Positions 17,603 through 26,588 of a stretch of DNA of 64,000 nt are shown piece by piece. The stretch is from positions 62,001 to 126,000 of the forward strand of contig PLYA01000076.1 in the NCBI GenBank assembly GCA_003153315.1, read 5' to 3'. Below the pieces are notes generated by a model, which did not search any database, had not been told where the DNA came from, and saw only the letters and a program-made list of their open reading frames with translations. The stretch comes from Bacteroidota bacterium (lineage in GTDB: Bacteria > Bacteroidota > Bacteroidia > B-17B0 > Aurantibacillaceae). The stretch's first letter is position 1. Each line of letters opens with the position of its first letter. The translations under genes were made by a program, and so were the position numbers.

Positions 17603-19264
17603 ATGAAAAAAATAGTATTTTCATTATTTACCGTGTTTACATTAATCCCTTTTATAGGGATGAGTCAATTATCTGGCTTTGCATTTTTAGCCGGGCAAAC
17701 AAACCACAGTGGTATTAAAGTAAAGTTTAATGCACATCCGGGCACAGCTGTTAGCGATTCTACTACCACTACTTCTACTGGTAGTTACAGTACAAGCATT
17801 ACAGGTGGTGTATATGATGTAGTATTTTCAAAAGCGGGGTACCTTATTTCAAATTATAATAATGGAGCTACAATAGTATTAACTAATTCAGTTGTGTTAA
17901 ACAATGATACTTTAAAACCAGGTAATCAGGTTAATGTTAGCGGTAATGTTTGCGGAAACTGGACAAATAATAATACTTATATTGTTACTGGAAGCATTAC
18001 AGTACCAACAGGATGTACATTAACGATACAACCGGGTACGGTTATAAAATTTAATAGTAACGATACACTTACGGCTAATGGTGTATTAATTGCTTCAGGT
18101 ACTACTGCTAACCCCATTTTGTTTACATCTAATTTAGCTACTCAAAACATTGGAGATTGGTATGGCATACTCGCGCATAATTCATCCTCTATAATTGATA
18201 ACTGTATCATTGAATATTGTAACGGGATGGATGCCACGGGCTATAACCCAATTATTTCTAATAATGTTATGAGAAATTCGAGGTCGGGTGTTTATTGCAA
18301 TAATTGTTCGCCACACATTTTTAATAATAAGATATATAATCTTATAACTCCGAACGGCTCTATTGGAATATGGGTAGAAGGTACTTGTAACGCTGTAATA
18401 GAATGTAATGAGCTTTATGCGTTTGGTACTTGGGGTTGTGGTATAATTACAAACTCTAATCTTGTAAGAAATAATATTATTCACGATATAAATGAAGGAA
18501 TACAGTCAAGGAGTTCTAATTCGCGAGTTGAAAATAACTACTTATACAATTGTAATACTGGTATTGCAGTATATAGTACTAATGTGCCTTATCCTGTTAT
18601 TACAAATAATACTATAAACTCTTCTACAGTTGGTATCTATGTTAATGGTAGTGCAGGTACCAATGCATCCATTATTAATAATATTATTACAAATAATCAA
18701 GATGGTATTTCTCAATATGGCACAACTCTTACAGGGTATACTATCTCCAATAATTTGGTTTGGAATAGTTCGAGTGCAAATTATAATAATGTGCAGGTAA
18801 CAGGTATAGGGCAAATAGTAGGAACAAATACACAGGGCAATGCTATAGATTCTTATTATAATATGTCTCAGGACCCTTTATTTGCAGGAGGTACTGCGCC
18901 CGCATTAAGTTCTTCATCACCCTGTTTAAATGCAGGTGATGTTACTTATTCTAACAATATAGGCTTTAATACTTCTTATACTTGCACTGCAAATGTGGTC
19001 GCAATAAAAACATATAATAAACAATCCAATTTATTAGTAAGCATCTATCCCAACCCTAACAACGGTAGTTTTGTTATAGAGCCGCAAAATACATTGTACA
19101 ATATACATTGTACCGTGTACGATGTGAATGGTAAACTTGTTCTAACCCAAACTATAAGTGGTAAAACCAATATAGATGCCAGCAGTTTAAACGAAGGTGT
19201 TTATAATATCAGCATTATCAGTAATGAAGGTGTTCTGAATAATAGGTTGGTTATTGTTAAGTAA
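17603..19264 (+). CDS. Right-handed beta-helix (NosD-like) surface protein with T9SS type A sorting domain
   Basis: 553 residues from the ATG at 17603, chosen because a signal peptide begins there (MKKIVFSLFTVFTLIPFIGM); a GTG at 17564 would add 13 residues. Residues about 20-100 resemble a carboxypeptidase-regulatory-like domain (GSYSTSITGGVYDVVFSKAG). Residues about 115-440 hold Asn-rich coils of the parallel beta-helix type (ISNNVMRNSRSGVYCNNC, VENNYLYNCNTGIAVYS, ITNNTINSSTVGIYVNGS). The last 73 residues, from YPNPNNGSFVIEP to GVLNNRLVIVK, are a T9SS type A sorting domain nearly identical to that of the next gene. Probably a secreted or surface-bound polysaccharide-related protein, but catalytic residues could not be assigned. 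Confidence 0.88.
   Translation: MKKIVFSLFTVFTLIPFIGMSQLSGFAFLAGQTNHSGIKVKFNAHPGTAVSDSTTTTSTGSYSTSITGGVYDVVFSKAGYLISNYNNGATIVLTNSVVLNNDTLKPGNQVNVSGNVCGNWTNNNTYIVTGSITVPTGCTLTIQPGTVIKFNSNDTLTANGVLIASGTTANPILFTSNLATQNIGDWYGILAHNSSSIIDNCIIEYCNGMDATGYNPIISNNVMRNSRSGVYCNNCSPHIFNNKIYNLITPNGSIGIWVEGTCNAVIECNELYAFGTWGCGIITNSNLVRNNIIHDINEGIQSRSSNSRVENNYLYNCNTGIAVYSTNVPYPVITNNTINSSTVGIYVNGSAGTNASIINNIITNNQDGISQYGTTLTGYTISNNLVWNSSSANYNNVQVTGIGQIVGTNTQGNAIDSYYNMSQDPLFAGGTAPALSSSSPCLNAGDVTYSNNIGFNTSYTCTANVVAIKTYNKQSNLLVSIYPNPNNGSFVIEPQNTLYNIHCTVYDVNGKLVLTQTISGKTNIDASSLNEGVYNISIISNEGVLNNRLVIVK
19046..19264 (+). repeat. T9SS sorting-domain cassette, copy 1 of 3
   Basis: 219 nt encoding the C-terminal sorting domain of the beta-helix protein. 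It matches 21145-21363 closely at the nucleotide level, for example identical runs through AACCCTAACAACGGTAG and TATAATATCAGCATTATCAG, although the proteins in front of the two cassettes are unrelated. A third, more divergent copy lies at 62842-63057. Confidence 0.85.
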
Positions 19265-19407
19265 AATATTTCCACCAACAAGTCGTAAAAACTGCATCTG
19301 GTTTTTGTGATAGAGGCTTTAGCAAATGGTAATGCATTCATTGATAAGTGACTATTGTCATTTTCTTTCCAGATACTTTTTGTAGGTTTGATGTAAGAAT
19401 TGAAAAT

Positions 19408-21363
19408 ATGAAACAAATAATATTGATTGTTTTTATAGCATTTGTAACGAACATAAAAGCACAAATAATAACCACCATTGCCGGAAACGGAACGGGTGCT
19501 TATGCTGGTGATGGTGGGCAAGCAACCGCTGCAGAATTGGCAACTCCTTCGGATGTAGCTTTGGATGCTTCAGGTAATATTTATATTGCCGATCCTGGAA
19601 ATAACCGCATTCGTAAAGTAACTACTTCTGGCATAATAAGTACCATAGCCGGAATTGGAACAAATGCTTATAGTGGAGATGGGGGGCCTGCTACCGCTGC
19701 AGAATTAAACCGCGCTGGTTCTGTTGCTCTTGATGGTGCCGGTAATTTGTATATTGCTGATGGGAATAATAATGTTATACGTAAAGTAAATACATTGGGC
19801 ATTATTACAACCGTTGCGGGAAATGGAACAATAGGTTATAGTGGAGATGGAGGGCAAGCCACTGCCGCACAGATATCTGGTCCAAATGGGGTTTCTTGTG
19901 ATGTATCGGGTAATTTTTATATTGCTGAAAATGGTAATAGCACCATACGCAAAATAAACACGGCTGGTATTATAACAACTGTTGCAGGCAATGGAATTGG
20001 GGGTTATAGTGGAGACGGAGGGCAAGCTACAGCAGCAGAGCTTTATAGCCCAAACAGAGTTATTTTTGATGGTTTAAGGAATATGTATATTTGTGATGGA
20101 AGTAACAACCGCATACGCAAAGTAAACACGGCAGGCATTATAACAACTATAGCCGGAAACGGAATGCAAGGTTTTTCTGGTGATTCTGCTCAAGCCACAT
20201 CTGCAGAATTAAATAACCCTTTCGGTGTTGCCCTTGATGCTTTCGGTAATTTATATATTAGTGATGGAAGTAACAACCGCATACGCAAAGTAAATACAAT
20301 AGGCATTATAACAACAATAGCCGGAAACGGAACAGGTGGCTTTAGCGGCGATAATGGTCAGGATATTGCAGCAGAAGTAAGTTACCCTGGAGGATTAACT
20401 ATTGATAATGCAAATAACTTATATTTTGCAGATGTTTTTAATATGAGGATAAGAAAGATAACCAATGTAGATAATTTTTGTTTCCCGGCAGTCCCCACCA
20501 TATGTATGGTAACAACCGATGCCGCCTCTGCTTATAATTACAATATTGTCTATTGGGATAAAACACCATACAATAATGTAGATAGTTTTATTGTTTATAG
20601 AAGTGTTTCTTCAAACTATATGCGCATTGGTGCAGTAAGTAAAAATGCCTTGAGCGAATTTATGGATACTGCTTTTAGCATTGGCGGGCCTAATGGAGGT
20701 AATCCACAATACGGAAGTTGGCAGTATAAATTGGCCATACGTGATACTTGCGGAAATATAGGCGCCATGAGCCCTTATCATCAAACCATGTTTGTTCAGG
20801 AAAACAATGCTAATTTTTCGTGGAATTTATATACCATTGAAAGCGGACAAACAAATCCTGTAACGGGTTATTCTTTTTTAAGAGATGATAATAATACAGG
20901 TAGTTTTCATGTTCTGGCAAACTTGTCAAACGTCTCAATTTCAACTACCGACCCTAACTACGGCAGCTATCCAAATGGTAACTGGCGTATAGATGCTACA
21001 GGTTTTAATTGCACACCAACCTTAAGATTAGCTAATGGTAATAACAATACACAGAACACTTATGTAAGCTCCCACAGTAATACAACTAAGCAGGCCGTAA
21101 TGGGCATCTCTCAAATCTCAGGTCTCAATTCTCAAATCTCCATTTACCCCAACCCTAACAACGGTAGTTTTGTTATAGAGCCGCAAAATACCTTGTATAA
21201 TGTACATTGTACCGTGTACGATGTAAATGGTAAAATGGTATTAAGTCAACCCATAAACGGCAAAACAACTATAGATGCAAGCCCTTTAAACGAAGGCGTT
21301 TATAATATCAGCATTATCAGTAATGAGGGCGTGGTAAATAAAAGGTTGGTTATTGTAAGGTAG
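19408..21363 (+). CDS. NHL-repeat beta-propeller protein with T9SS type A sorting domain
   Basis: 651 residues from the ATG at 19408, where the signal peptide MKQIILIVFIAFVTNIKA begins. Residues 20-355 are six consecutive 56-residue NHL repeats, each built on TIAGNG-x-GYSGDGGQATAAEL and LYIADGSNNRIRKVNT. They should fold as a six-bladed propeller, generally a binding platform. A fibronectin-like or lectin-like region follows (VVYWDKTPYNN, YKLAIRDTCGNIGAMSPYHQ). The final 73 residues are the same T9SS cassette as in the previous gene. No enzyme motif is visible. Function is unknown beyond probable surface location. Confidence 0.9.
   Translation: MKQIILIVFIAFVTNIKAQIITTIAGNGTGAYAGDGGQATAAELATPSDVALDASGNIYIADPGNNRIRKVTTSGIISTIAGIGTNAYSGDGGPATAAELNRAGSVALDGAGNLYIADGNNNVIRKVNTLGIITTVAGNGTIGYSGDGGQATAAQISGPNGVSCDVSGNFYIAENGNSTIRKINTAGIITTVAGNGIGGYSGDGGQATAAELYSPNRVIFDGLRNMYICDGSNNRIRKVNTAGIITTIAGNGMQGFSGDSAQATSAELNNPFGVALDAFGNLYISDGSNNRIRKVNTIGIITTIAGNGTGGFSGDNGQDIAAEVSYPGGLTIDNANNLYFADVFNMRIRKITNVDNFCFPAVPTICMVTTDAASAYNYNIVYWDKTPYNNVDSFIVYRSVSSNYMRIGAVSKNALSEFMDTAFSIGGPNGGNPQYGSWQYKLAIRDTCGNIGAMSPYHQTMFVQENNANFSWNLYTIESGQTNPVTGYSFLRDDNNTGSFHVLANLSNVSISTTDPNYGSYPNGNWRIDATGFNCTPTLRLANGNNNTQNTYVSSHSNTTKQAVMGISQISGLNSQISIYPNPNNGSFVIEPQNTLYNVHCTVYDVNGKMVLSQPINGKTTIDASPLNEGVYNISIISNEGVVNKRLVIVR
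19465..20472 (+). repeat. Six tandem 168-bp coding repeats (NHL)
   Basis: Six in-frame repeats of 168 bp (56 codons) encode the NHL blades. Several blocks such as AACAACCGCATACGCAAAGT recur verbatim in repeats 4 and 5, which suggests recent internal duplication or gene conversion. Confidence 0.85.
21145..21363 (+). repeat. T9SS sorting-domain cassette, copy 2 of 3
   Basis: 219 nt, the same length as copy 1 at 19046-19264 and highly similar over the whole length including silent sites. Confidence 0.85.
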
Positions 21364-21368
21364 TGCGC

Positions 21369-23021
21369 TTAGTTTTTCTTTACTTGTTTTAGGTTCAACA
21401 AGTTCATGGGGTTCGTATTTAAACCTGTAATCTTTTTGCTTACCAAGCGTATCACCTCATCATAATATAAGGGTACAATAGGTGCATCATCAATCAGCAT
21501 CTGATCCATTTTTTGGTAAAGTGTAATCTTTAACGAATCATTCAGGCAATTACGGGCTTGTTCATAAAGCTTATCAAAAACCGGGTTGCTATAGTGCGTG
21601 TAATTAAATCCTTTGGGCGAAAAGTTCTTAGAATAGAACAGGCTCATAAAGTTTTCTTCATCAGGGTAATCGCCAATCCATGATTTACGGAAGAAAGGAA
21701 TTTCATTATTGGCAATGGCCTGTGTAAGCACCGATGGTTTTTCAACCATAATCTTTATCTTAATATTACATTCGGCTAATTCAGATTGGATGAATTCAAA
21801 CATTTCTGTATAGTTCTCGGTAGTATATAAAAATATTTCAGGCAAGTTTTTTCCTTCAGGATAACCCGCTTCTATTAATAATTCATGTGCTTTATCGGGG
21901 TTATAGTAAAAACCTTTTACGTTGTTGGGATTATAAGAAGGCAAAGCTGCAGGAATAAAACCGGCGGTAGCAGGTATGCCTAAGTTCTTATGAAAGTGTT
22001 TGATTAACTTTTCTCTATCAATAGCATAGTTTATAGCACGGCGTACAGCACGGTTTGTAGTAGGGCTGTTTTTTGTTGCATCTGCTTTTTCATCAATTAA
22101 AAAGCCCAGGTAATCGGTTCTTAAACAGGGTTGGGTTTGCAGAGTATACTTCGTTTTGTAGAAGGGTTTTAGTTTGCCTTTATCATCCAGCACCTCATTG
22201 GGATTAAATGCTTCCATACCCGATACCATATCCAAATCACCTTTCATAAACTGCATAAAAGAAGTTTCCTTATCTTTTATAAATGAAATGGAAACAGCAT
22301 CTAAGTATGGCAAAAAATTGTTGCTTGCATCTTTTTCAAAGTAATTGGGGTTCTTTAGCATGTTTATTTGCGTACCCTCTTGCCACATTTTAAAACTGAA
22401 AGGGCCTGTGCCTACCGGGTTTTTTCTAAAATCCTCTCCATAATGTTCTACGATTTCCTGCGGAACTACCGAGAAATACTTCATAGTAAGAATGCCTAAA
22501 AAGGGGCTAAAGTTTTCTTTTAAATAGATAACAAAGGTGCTATCATCAGGAGCTATAAAACCACCTTTTTGTGTTTTATCAATATTATCTAATAAAGACA
22601 TAGCGCTTGAAACCTTGGGGTTATACAGGCGATTAAAACTGTAGGCAAAATCGGATGCAATTACTTTTCTTCCTTTTCCGTTCTTAAATAATTCGTGGTC
22701 ATGAAAAAGAACATCGTTGCGCAAATGGAAAGTGTATGTTCTTCCGTCTTCGCTAATATCCCAGCTTTTAGCAATGCAAGGTTCAATGTTAAGTTTATCA
22801 TCCATTTGCACCAAGCCATTAAACAATTGGTTAACCGCCCAAATATTCTCTGTGTTTCTGGTAGCTGCAGGGTCTAAAGAACTAATACCACCAAGCTCGT
22901 TGTAATGAAATATTTTTTTATCGCTATTCTCATTCTTCTTCCCTCCGCAGGAAAAAAGAGAAAGCAATAACAACAACAATAAAACAGCAACAGCAATCGC
23001 TTTTTTGTAATACAAAACCAT
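21369..23021 (-). CDS. Oligopeptide ABC-transporter substrate-binding lipoprotein (family 5)
   Basis: 550 residues. Signal peptide with a run of Leu and lipobox LSLFSC, lipidated at about Cys25. The mature protein has the SBP family 5 (OppA/DppA) pattern: GISSLDPAATRNTENIWAVN, AKSWDISEDGRTYTFHLRND near residue 90, GTGPFSFKMWQEGTQI near 195, and NRAVRRAINYAIDREKLIKH near 325. It should bind peptides or a related solute in the periplasm. No permease or ATPase genes are adjacent, so its partners must be elsewhere. It converges on the NHL gene with a gap of only 5 bp. Confidence 0.93.
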   Translation of the reverse strand: MVLYYKKAIAVAVLLLLLLLSLFSCGGKKNENSDKKIFHYNELGGISSLDPAATRNTENIWAVNQLFNGLVQMDDKLNIEPCIAKSWDISEDGRTYTFHLRNDVLFHDHELFKNGKGRKVIASDFAYSFNRLYNPKVSSAMSLLDNIDKTQKGGFIAPDDSTFVIYLKENFSPFLGILTMKYFSVVPQEIVEHYGEDFRKNPVGTGPFSFKMWQEGTQINMLKNPNYFEKDASNNFLPYLDAVSISFIKDKETSFMQFMKGDLDMVSGMEAFNPNEVLDDKGKLKPFYKTKYTLQTQPCLRTDYLGFLIDEKADATKNSPTTNRAVRRAINYAIDREKLIKHFHKNLGIPATAGFIPAALPSYNPNNVKGFYYNPDKAHELLIEAGYPEGKNLPEIFLYTTENYTEMFEFIQSELAECNIKIKIMVEKPSVLTQAIANNEIPFFRKSWIGDYPDEENFMSLFYSKNFSPKGFNYTHYSNPVFDKLYEQARNCLNDSLKITLYQKMDQMLIDDAPIVPLYYDEVIRLVSKKITGLNTNPMNLLNLKQVKKN

Positions 23022-23127
23022 GTTTCAATTTTAGAAAATAAGCAGGTTTGTTTTAGCTGTTTACTTTTAACTTTTAAACAAGTTGCTGTTAACGTTGTAA
23101 TGCCTATCTTAGCCTTAAAATTTTAAT

Positions 23128-25224
23128 ATGCGTAAACTATTATGTATCATTTTTGCTTGTGGATGTGTTACAACATTTTCTCAAACACTGCACTTGCCAC
23201 CAAGATTAAGCTCTGCCCTTAGCGGTAGTCAGTTTGAAGCAACCATAGCTTCTTCTACCCTAAGTCTTACTAATAGAGAGAACATGGTTTACGCACAGAT
23301 TTCGGCAGGGAATGTTCCAAATTTTTATCGCACGTTTACCGCAGTTACCTCTACAGCAACTATTACCGGAGTTACACAAAGTGTTACCTACTATGTTGCC
23401 CCTGATTACTTATGCATTGGTTGCGACAGTGATTATTTTTTAATGCCTATGAGCCCCATGCTTGCTACTAAAATTGGTAACTTAACCGGAACAACCCTGC
23501 CAACCAGTAAAATGGTGGGTGATATTTGGAGTGCCGCATCTGTAAAACTTGCCCCTCAACCATTATCACCGGGCCCATTAATGAGTACAGTGCCTTATTT
23601 TGCGCATCACGATTCTATTGTTGGGCAACAACGCGCTACCTTTTCAAATCCATTAGGAAGCCTTACAACGGGCGATAAAAAAGATGTTATTATAGACACG
23701 GTTATTTATGAGATTGCCAACCGCGTGGTTATTTTCGGCTGGTATTATCAAAGTGGAACCTATATACAACCTGTAACCAATGTTCATGCGGATACCTATA
23801 TGGATTATAGTCATGGGATACGTTTGGTGCAAAATTGTTGCATGCTCAATGGAACCACGCCTACAACCATTCAGGCAATTTTAGAGTCGCCAACCTATAG
23901 CCCCATATTAAGTAATGAAGGAGTTGTGGCAACACCCTGGTTTCCTTATTCTACCACATTAAATGTACCTAAATCATTTGCATTATTAAAGAACAACAAC
24001 ACTTCATTAAAACTGATTGTAAAGAATGACCCCGCCGTTACCAGTTATCATGTTTATATGAGTACAGATGGGGTAAATTATGGTTGCCCAAGACTATTAG
24101 CTAAAAGCAATTTAACCTTAACCGGTTTAACAACTAACCAATTGTATTTTGTAAAGATTGGGGCTTACGATTCCGTTAGCAATGCTGTGTCAACTATTTC
24201 TGAAGTATTAGCTGCGGTGCCAACCAATCATGCAGATAGTACTTTACTGGTAAGTGGTTTTGAAAGAGTGATTGCGGGAAACACGTACAATTTTACGATA
24301 CAACACGGCACTTCCTTTTATAACAACAACAAGTATGTAGAATCTTGCACACACAGGGCAATTACTGATAACTTAGTTTCTTTAAATAGCTACCGCGCTG
24401 TTGATTGGATATTAGGTGAAGAAAGTACGGCCGATACTACCTTTACTCCTGCAGAGCAAACAAAGGTAACTTCCTATCTGCAGCAAGGCGGATACTTGTT
24501 TACATCAGGAAGTGAAATTGCCTGGGATTTGGATCATAGCGGTACTACTGCCGACAAACAGTTCTTTAATAATTACCTGAAAGCAAGCTATGTGGCAGAC
24601 GATCCTAATAATACTGCCGCAACCTATTACAACAGCTTAGTAAGCCCTATTGCCGGCTCTATTTATGCAAGCAACGATAATATTGATTTTGATAATGGCA
24701 CGCATGGCACATACAACGTTAAGTATCCGGATGTGATTAATACCATAAACGGTTCTTTGCCCGATATGCATTATACTACATCAAATACAGATTATGCCTG
24801 CATACATTATGCGGGTGTGTTTACCGGCGGAACAAAAGTAGGTAAGCTGGTTTATCTGGCATATCCGTTTGAAACCATTTATCCTTCGTCTATGAGAGAT
24901 ACCGTGATGAAAGATATTTTGATTTTCTTTTTCGGGAACAGCAATTTTACTACAAATATTACTCCTCTTTCTTTGATAGAAGGACAAGGGGTTAAACTTT
25001 ATCCCAACCCAACCACAGGTATATTTACCGTTGCTTTTGATAAACTCACTGATAATGTTTCCATACAGGTATGCGATTTGCAGGGAAGGGTTTTAAAAGA
25101 GGAGGGCCTTACCGCTAGTCAACAACAGGTAGATTGCAGTGTGTTTAATGCGGGGCTTTATCTGATAAAAATTTATGGTAATAATACTTTGCAAAGCGCT
25201 GCAAGACTGGTTATTTTTAAGTAA
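23128..25224 (+). CDS. Secreted protein with fibronectin-like domain and T9SS type A sorting domain
   Basis: 698 residues. Signal peptide MRKLLCIIFACGCVTTFS. Residues 20-280 are not recognised. Residues about 290-365 look like a fibronectin type III domain (SLKLIVKNDPAVTSYHVYMS, TLTGLTTNQLYFVKIGAYD). Residues about 370-620 (VDWILGEESTADTTFTPAEQ, GGYLFTSGSEIAWDLD, FNNYLKASYVADD) match a region found after fibronectin domains in Bacteroidota xanthan-lyase-like and golvesin-domain proteins. The C-terminus (GVKLYPNPTTGIFTVAFD to ARLVIFK) is a T9SS type A signal. Catalytic function cannot be assigned. The upstream region has only a weak box, TATCTTAG. Confidence 0.8.
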   Translation: MRKLLCIIFACGCVTTFSQTLHLPPRLSSALSGSQFEATIASSTLSLTNRENMVYAQISAGNVPNFYRTFTAVTSTATITGVTQSVTYYVAPDYLCIGCDSDYFLMPMSPMLATKIGNLTGTTLPTSKMVGDIWSAASVKLAPQPLSPGPLMSTVPYFAHHDSIVGQQRATFSNPLGSLTTGDKKDVIIDTVIYEIANRVVIFGWYYQSGTYIQPVTNVHADTYMDYSHGIRLVQNCCMLNGTTPTTIQAILESPTYSPILSNEGVVATPWFPYSTTLNVPKSFALLKNNNTSLKLIVKNDPAVTSYHVYMSTDGVNYGCPRLLAKSNLTLTGLTTNQLYFVKIGAYDSVSNAVSTISEVLAAVPTNHADSTLLVSGFERVIAGNTYNFTIQHGTSFYNNNKYVESCTHRAITDNLVSLNSYRAVDWILGEESTADTTFTPAEQTKVTSYLQQGGYLFTSGSEIAWDLDHSGTTADKQFFNNYLKASYVADDPNNTAATYYNSLVSPIAGSIYASNDNIDFDNGTHGTYNVKYPDVINTINGSLPDMHYTTSNTDYACIHYAGVFTGGTKVGKLVYLAYPFETIYPSSMRDTVMKDILIFFFGNSNFTTNITPLSLIEGQGVKLYPNPTTGIFTVAFDKLTDNVSIQVCDLQGRVLKEEGLTASQQQVDCSVFNAGLYLIKIYGNNTLQSAARLVIFK

Positions 25225-25260
25225 TCAGTCTTACTTCAAACAATGAAACAGGTCAGAGAA

Positions 25261-26409
25261 TTACTTATCCAAAGTACCTCTCAAAGCCTGCTCTCTTTCT
25301 ATAGACTCAAACAATGATTTAAAGTTACCTGCACCAAAACCTTTGGCACCATGGCGTTCAATAACTTCAAAAAACAGCGTTGGCCTGTCTTCTACCGGTT
25401 TGGTAAATATCTGCAGCAAATACCCGTCTTCATCACAGTCAATTAAAATGCCTTCTTTAGCAAGCAAATCAATATCTTCTTTTACATTAGGTATGCGAAC
25501 TTTTACATCATCGTAGTATGTTTTTGGCGGGGCAGATAAAAACTCTACACCCCTGCTTTTTAAATCACGCACGGTATGTAAAATATCATCTGTGGCCACA
25601 GCAATGTGCTGGCAGCCCGGGCCTTCATAAAACTCAATATACTCTTCTATCTGCGATTTCTTTTTTCCTTCGGCAGGCTCATTTATTGGAAATTTAATTC
25701 TGCCATTTCCGTTAGCCATTACCTTGCTCATCAAAGCACTGTATTCGGTATGTATTTGCTTATCGTCAAACGTAAGCAGGTTTATAAAGCCCATTACTTT
25801 TTGGTACCAGTCAACCCATATATTCATTTCGTTCCAACCCACATTGCCTACCATGTGGTCTATATATTTCAGTCCGGTTGATTTTGGGTTGTAGTCACTT
25901 TTCCATTCTTTGTAAGTAGGCAAAAACAAACCGTTGTAATTTTTACGCTCTACAAATATGTGTACAGTTTCTCCGTACGTATATATACCGCTGCGCACCA
26001 CTTCTCCATGCTCATCTTTTTCTACCGTAGGTTTCATAAAAGATTTGGCACCGCGTTTCACCGTTTCATTATAAGAGTGCGTGGCATCATCTACCCAAAG
26101 GGCTATTACTTTTACCGCATCGCCATGCTTAACAATGTGTTGGTTAATAGGATGCTTAGAATTTAGTGGAGAGGTTAATACCAAACGTATCTTATCCTGC
26201 TTTAATACATACGATGTGGTTTCTTTATTGCCTGTTTCCAAACCGCTATACGCATAGCTCTGAAAACCGAAAGCTGTTTTGTAATAGTGTGCCGCCTGCT
26301 TAGCATTACCTACATAAAACTCTACATAGTCTGTTCCGTTAAGCGGCAAAAAATCTCCCGCATCTTTGTATACTTTTTCTAAGGTGTGTGCAATGTTTTT
26401 TGTTTCCAT
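25261..26409 (-). CDS. hpd: 4-Hydroxyphenylpyruvate dioxygenase
   Basis: 382 residues. It converts 4-hydroxyphenylpyruvate to homogentisate in tyrosine breakdown, using Fe(II) and O2. Two vicinal-oxygen-chelate domains are visible: DYVEFYVGNAKQAAHYY at the start and LKYIDHMVGNVGWNEMNIWV near residue 182. The metal ligands are the His of IDHMVG, the His of GCQHIAVATDDI near 270, and the Glu of LFFEVIERHGAKGFGAGNFK near 352. The C-terminal helix FKSLFESIEREQ gates the active site. Length and motif order are normal. No other tyrosine-degradation gene is next to it. Confidence 0.96.
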   Translation of the reverse strand: METKNIAHTLEKVYKDAGDFLPLNGTDYVEFYVGNAKQAAHYYKTAFGFQSYAYSGLETGNKETTSYVLKQDKIRLVLTSPLNSKHPINQHIVKHGDAVKVIALWVDDATHSYNETVKRGAKSFMKPTVEKDEHGEVVRSGIYTYGETVHIFVERKNYNGLFLPTYKEWKSDYNPKSTGLKYIDHMVGNVGWNEMNIWVDWYQKVMGFINLLTFDDKQIHTEYSALMSKVMANGNGRIKFPINEPAEGKKKSQIEEYIEFYEGPGCQHIAVATDDILHTVRDLKSRGVEFLSAPPKTYYDDVKVRIPNVKEDIDLLAKEGILIDCDEDGYLLQIFTKPVEDRPTLFFEVIERHGAKGFGAGNFKSLFESIEREQALRGTLDK

Positions 26410-26588
26410 GATGTTATAATTTTTTGTTTGATGATGTAAACTAATTCTAATCTGTAAACGCTGTGGTTATAAATTCCACATAGCCATGGCAGAAGGACGG
26501 GTATTGAAAATAACGAATATCATAGGCACTAAAATACAAAATATTATCTAATGATTTATTTCTTTTATTACATTTTGTAATAAACCAA

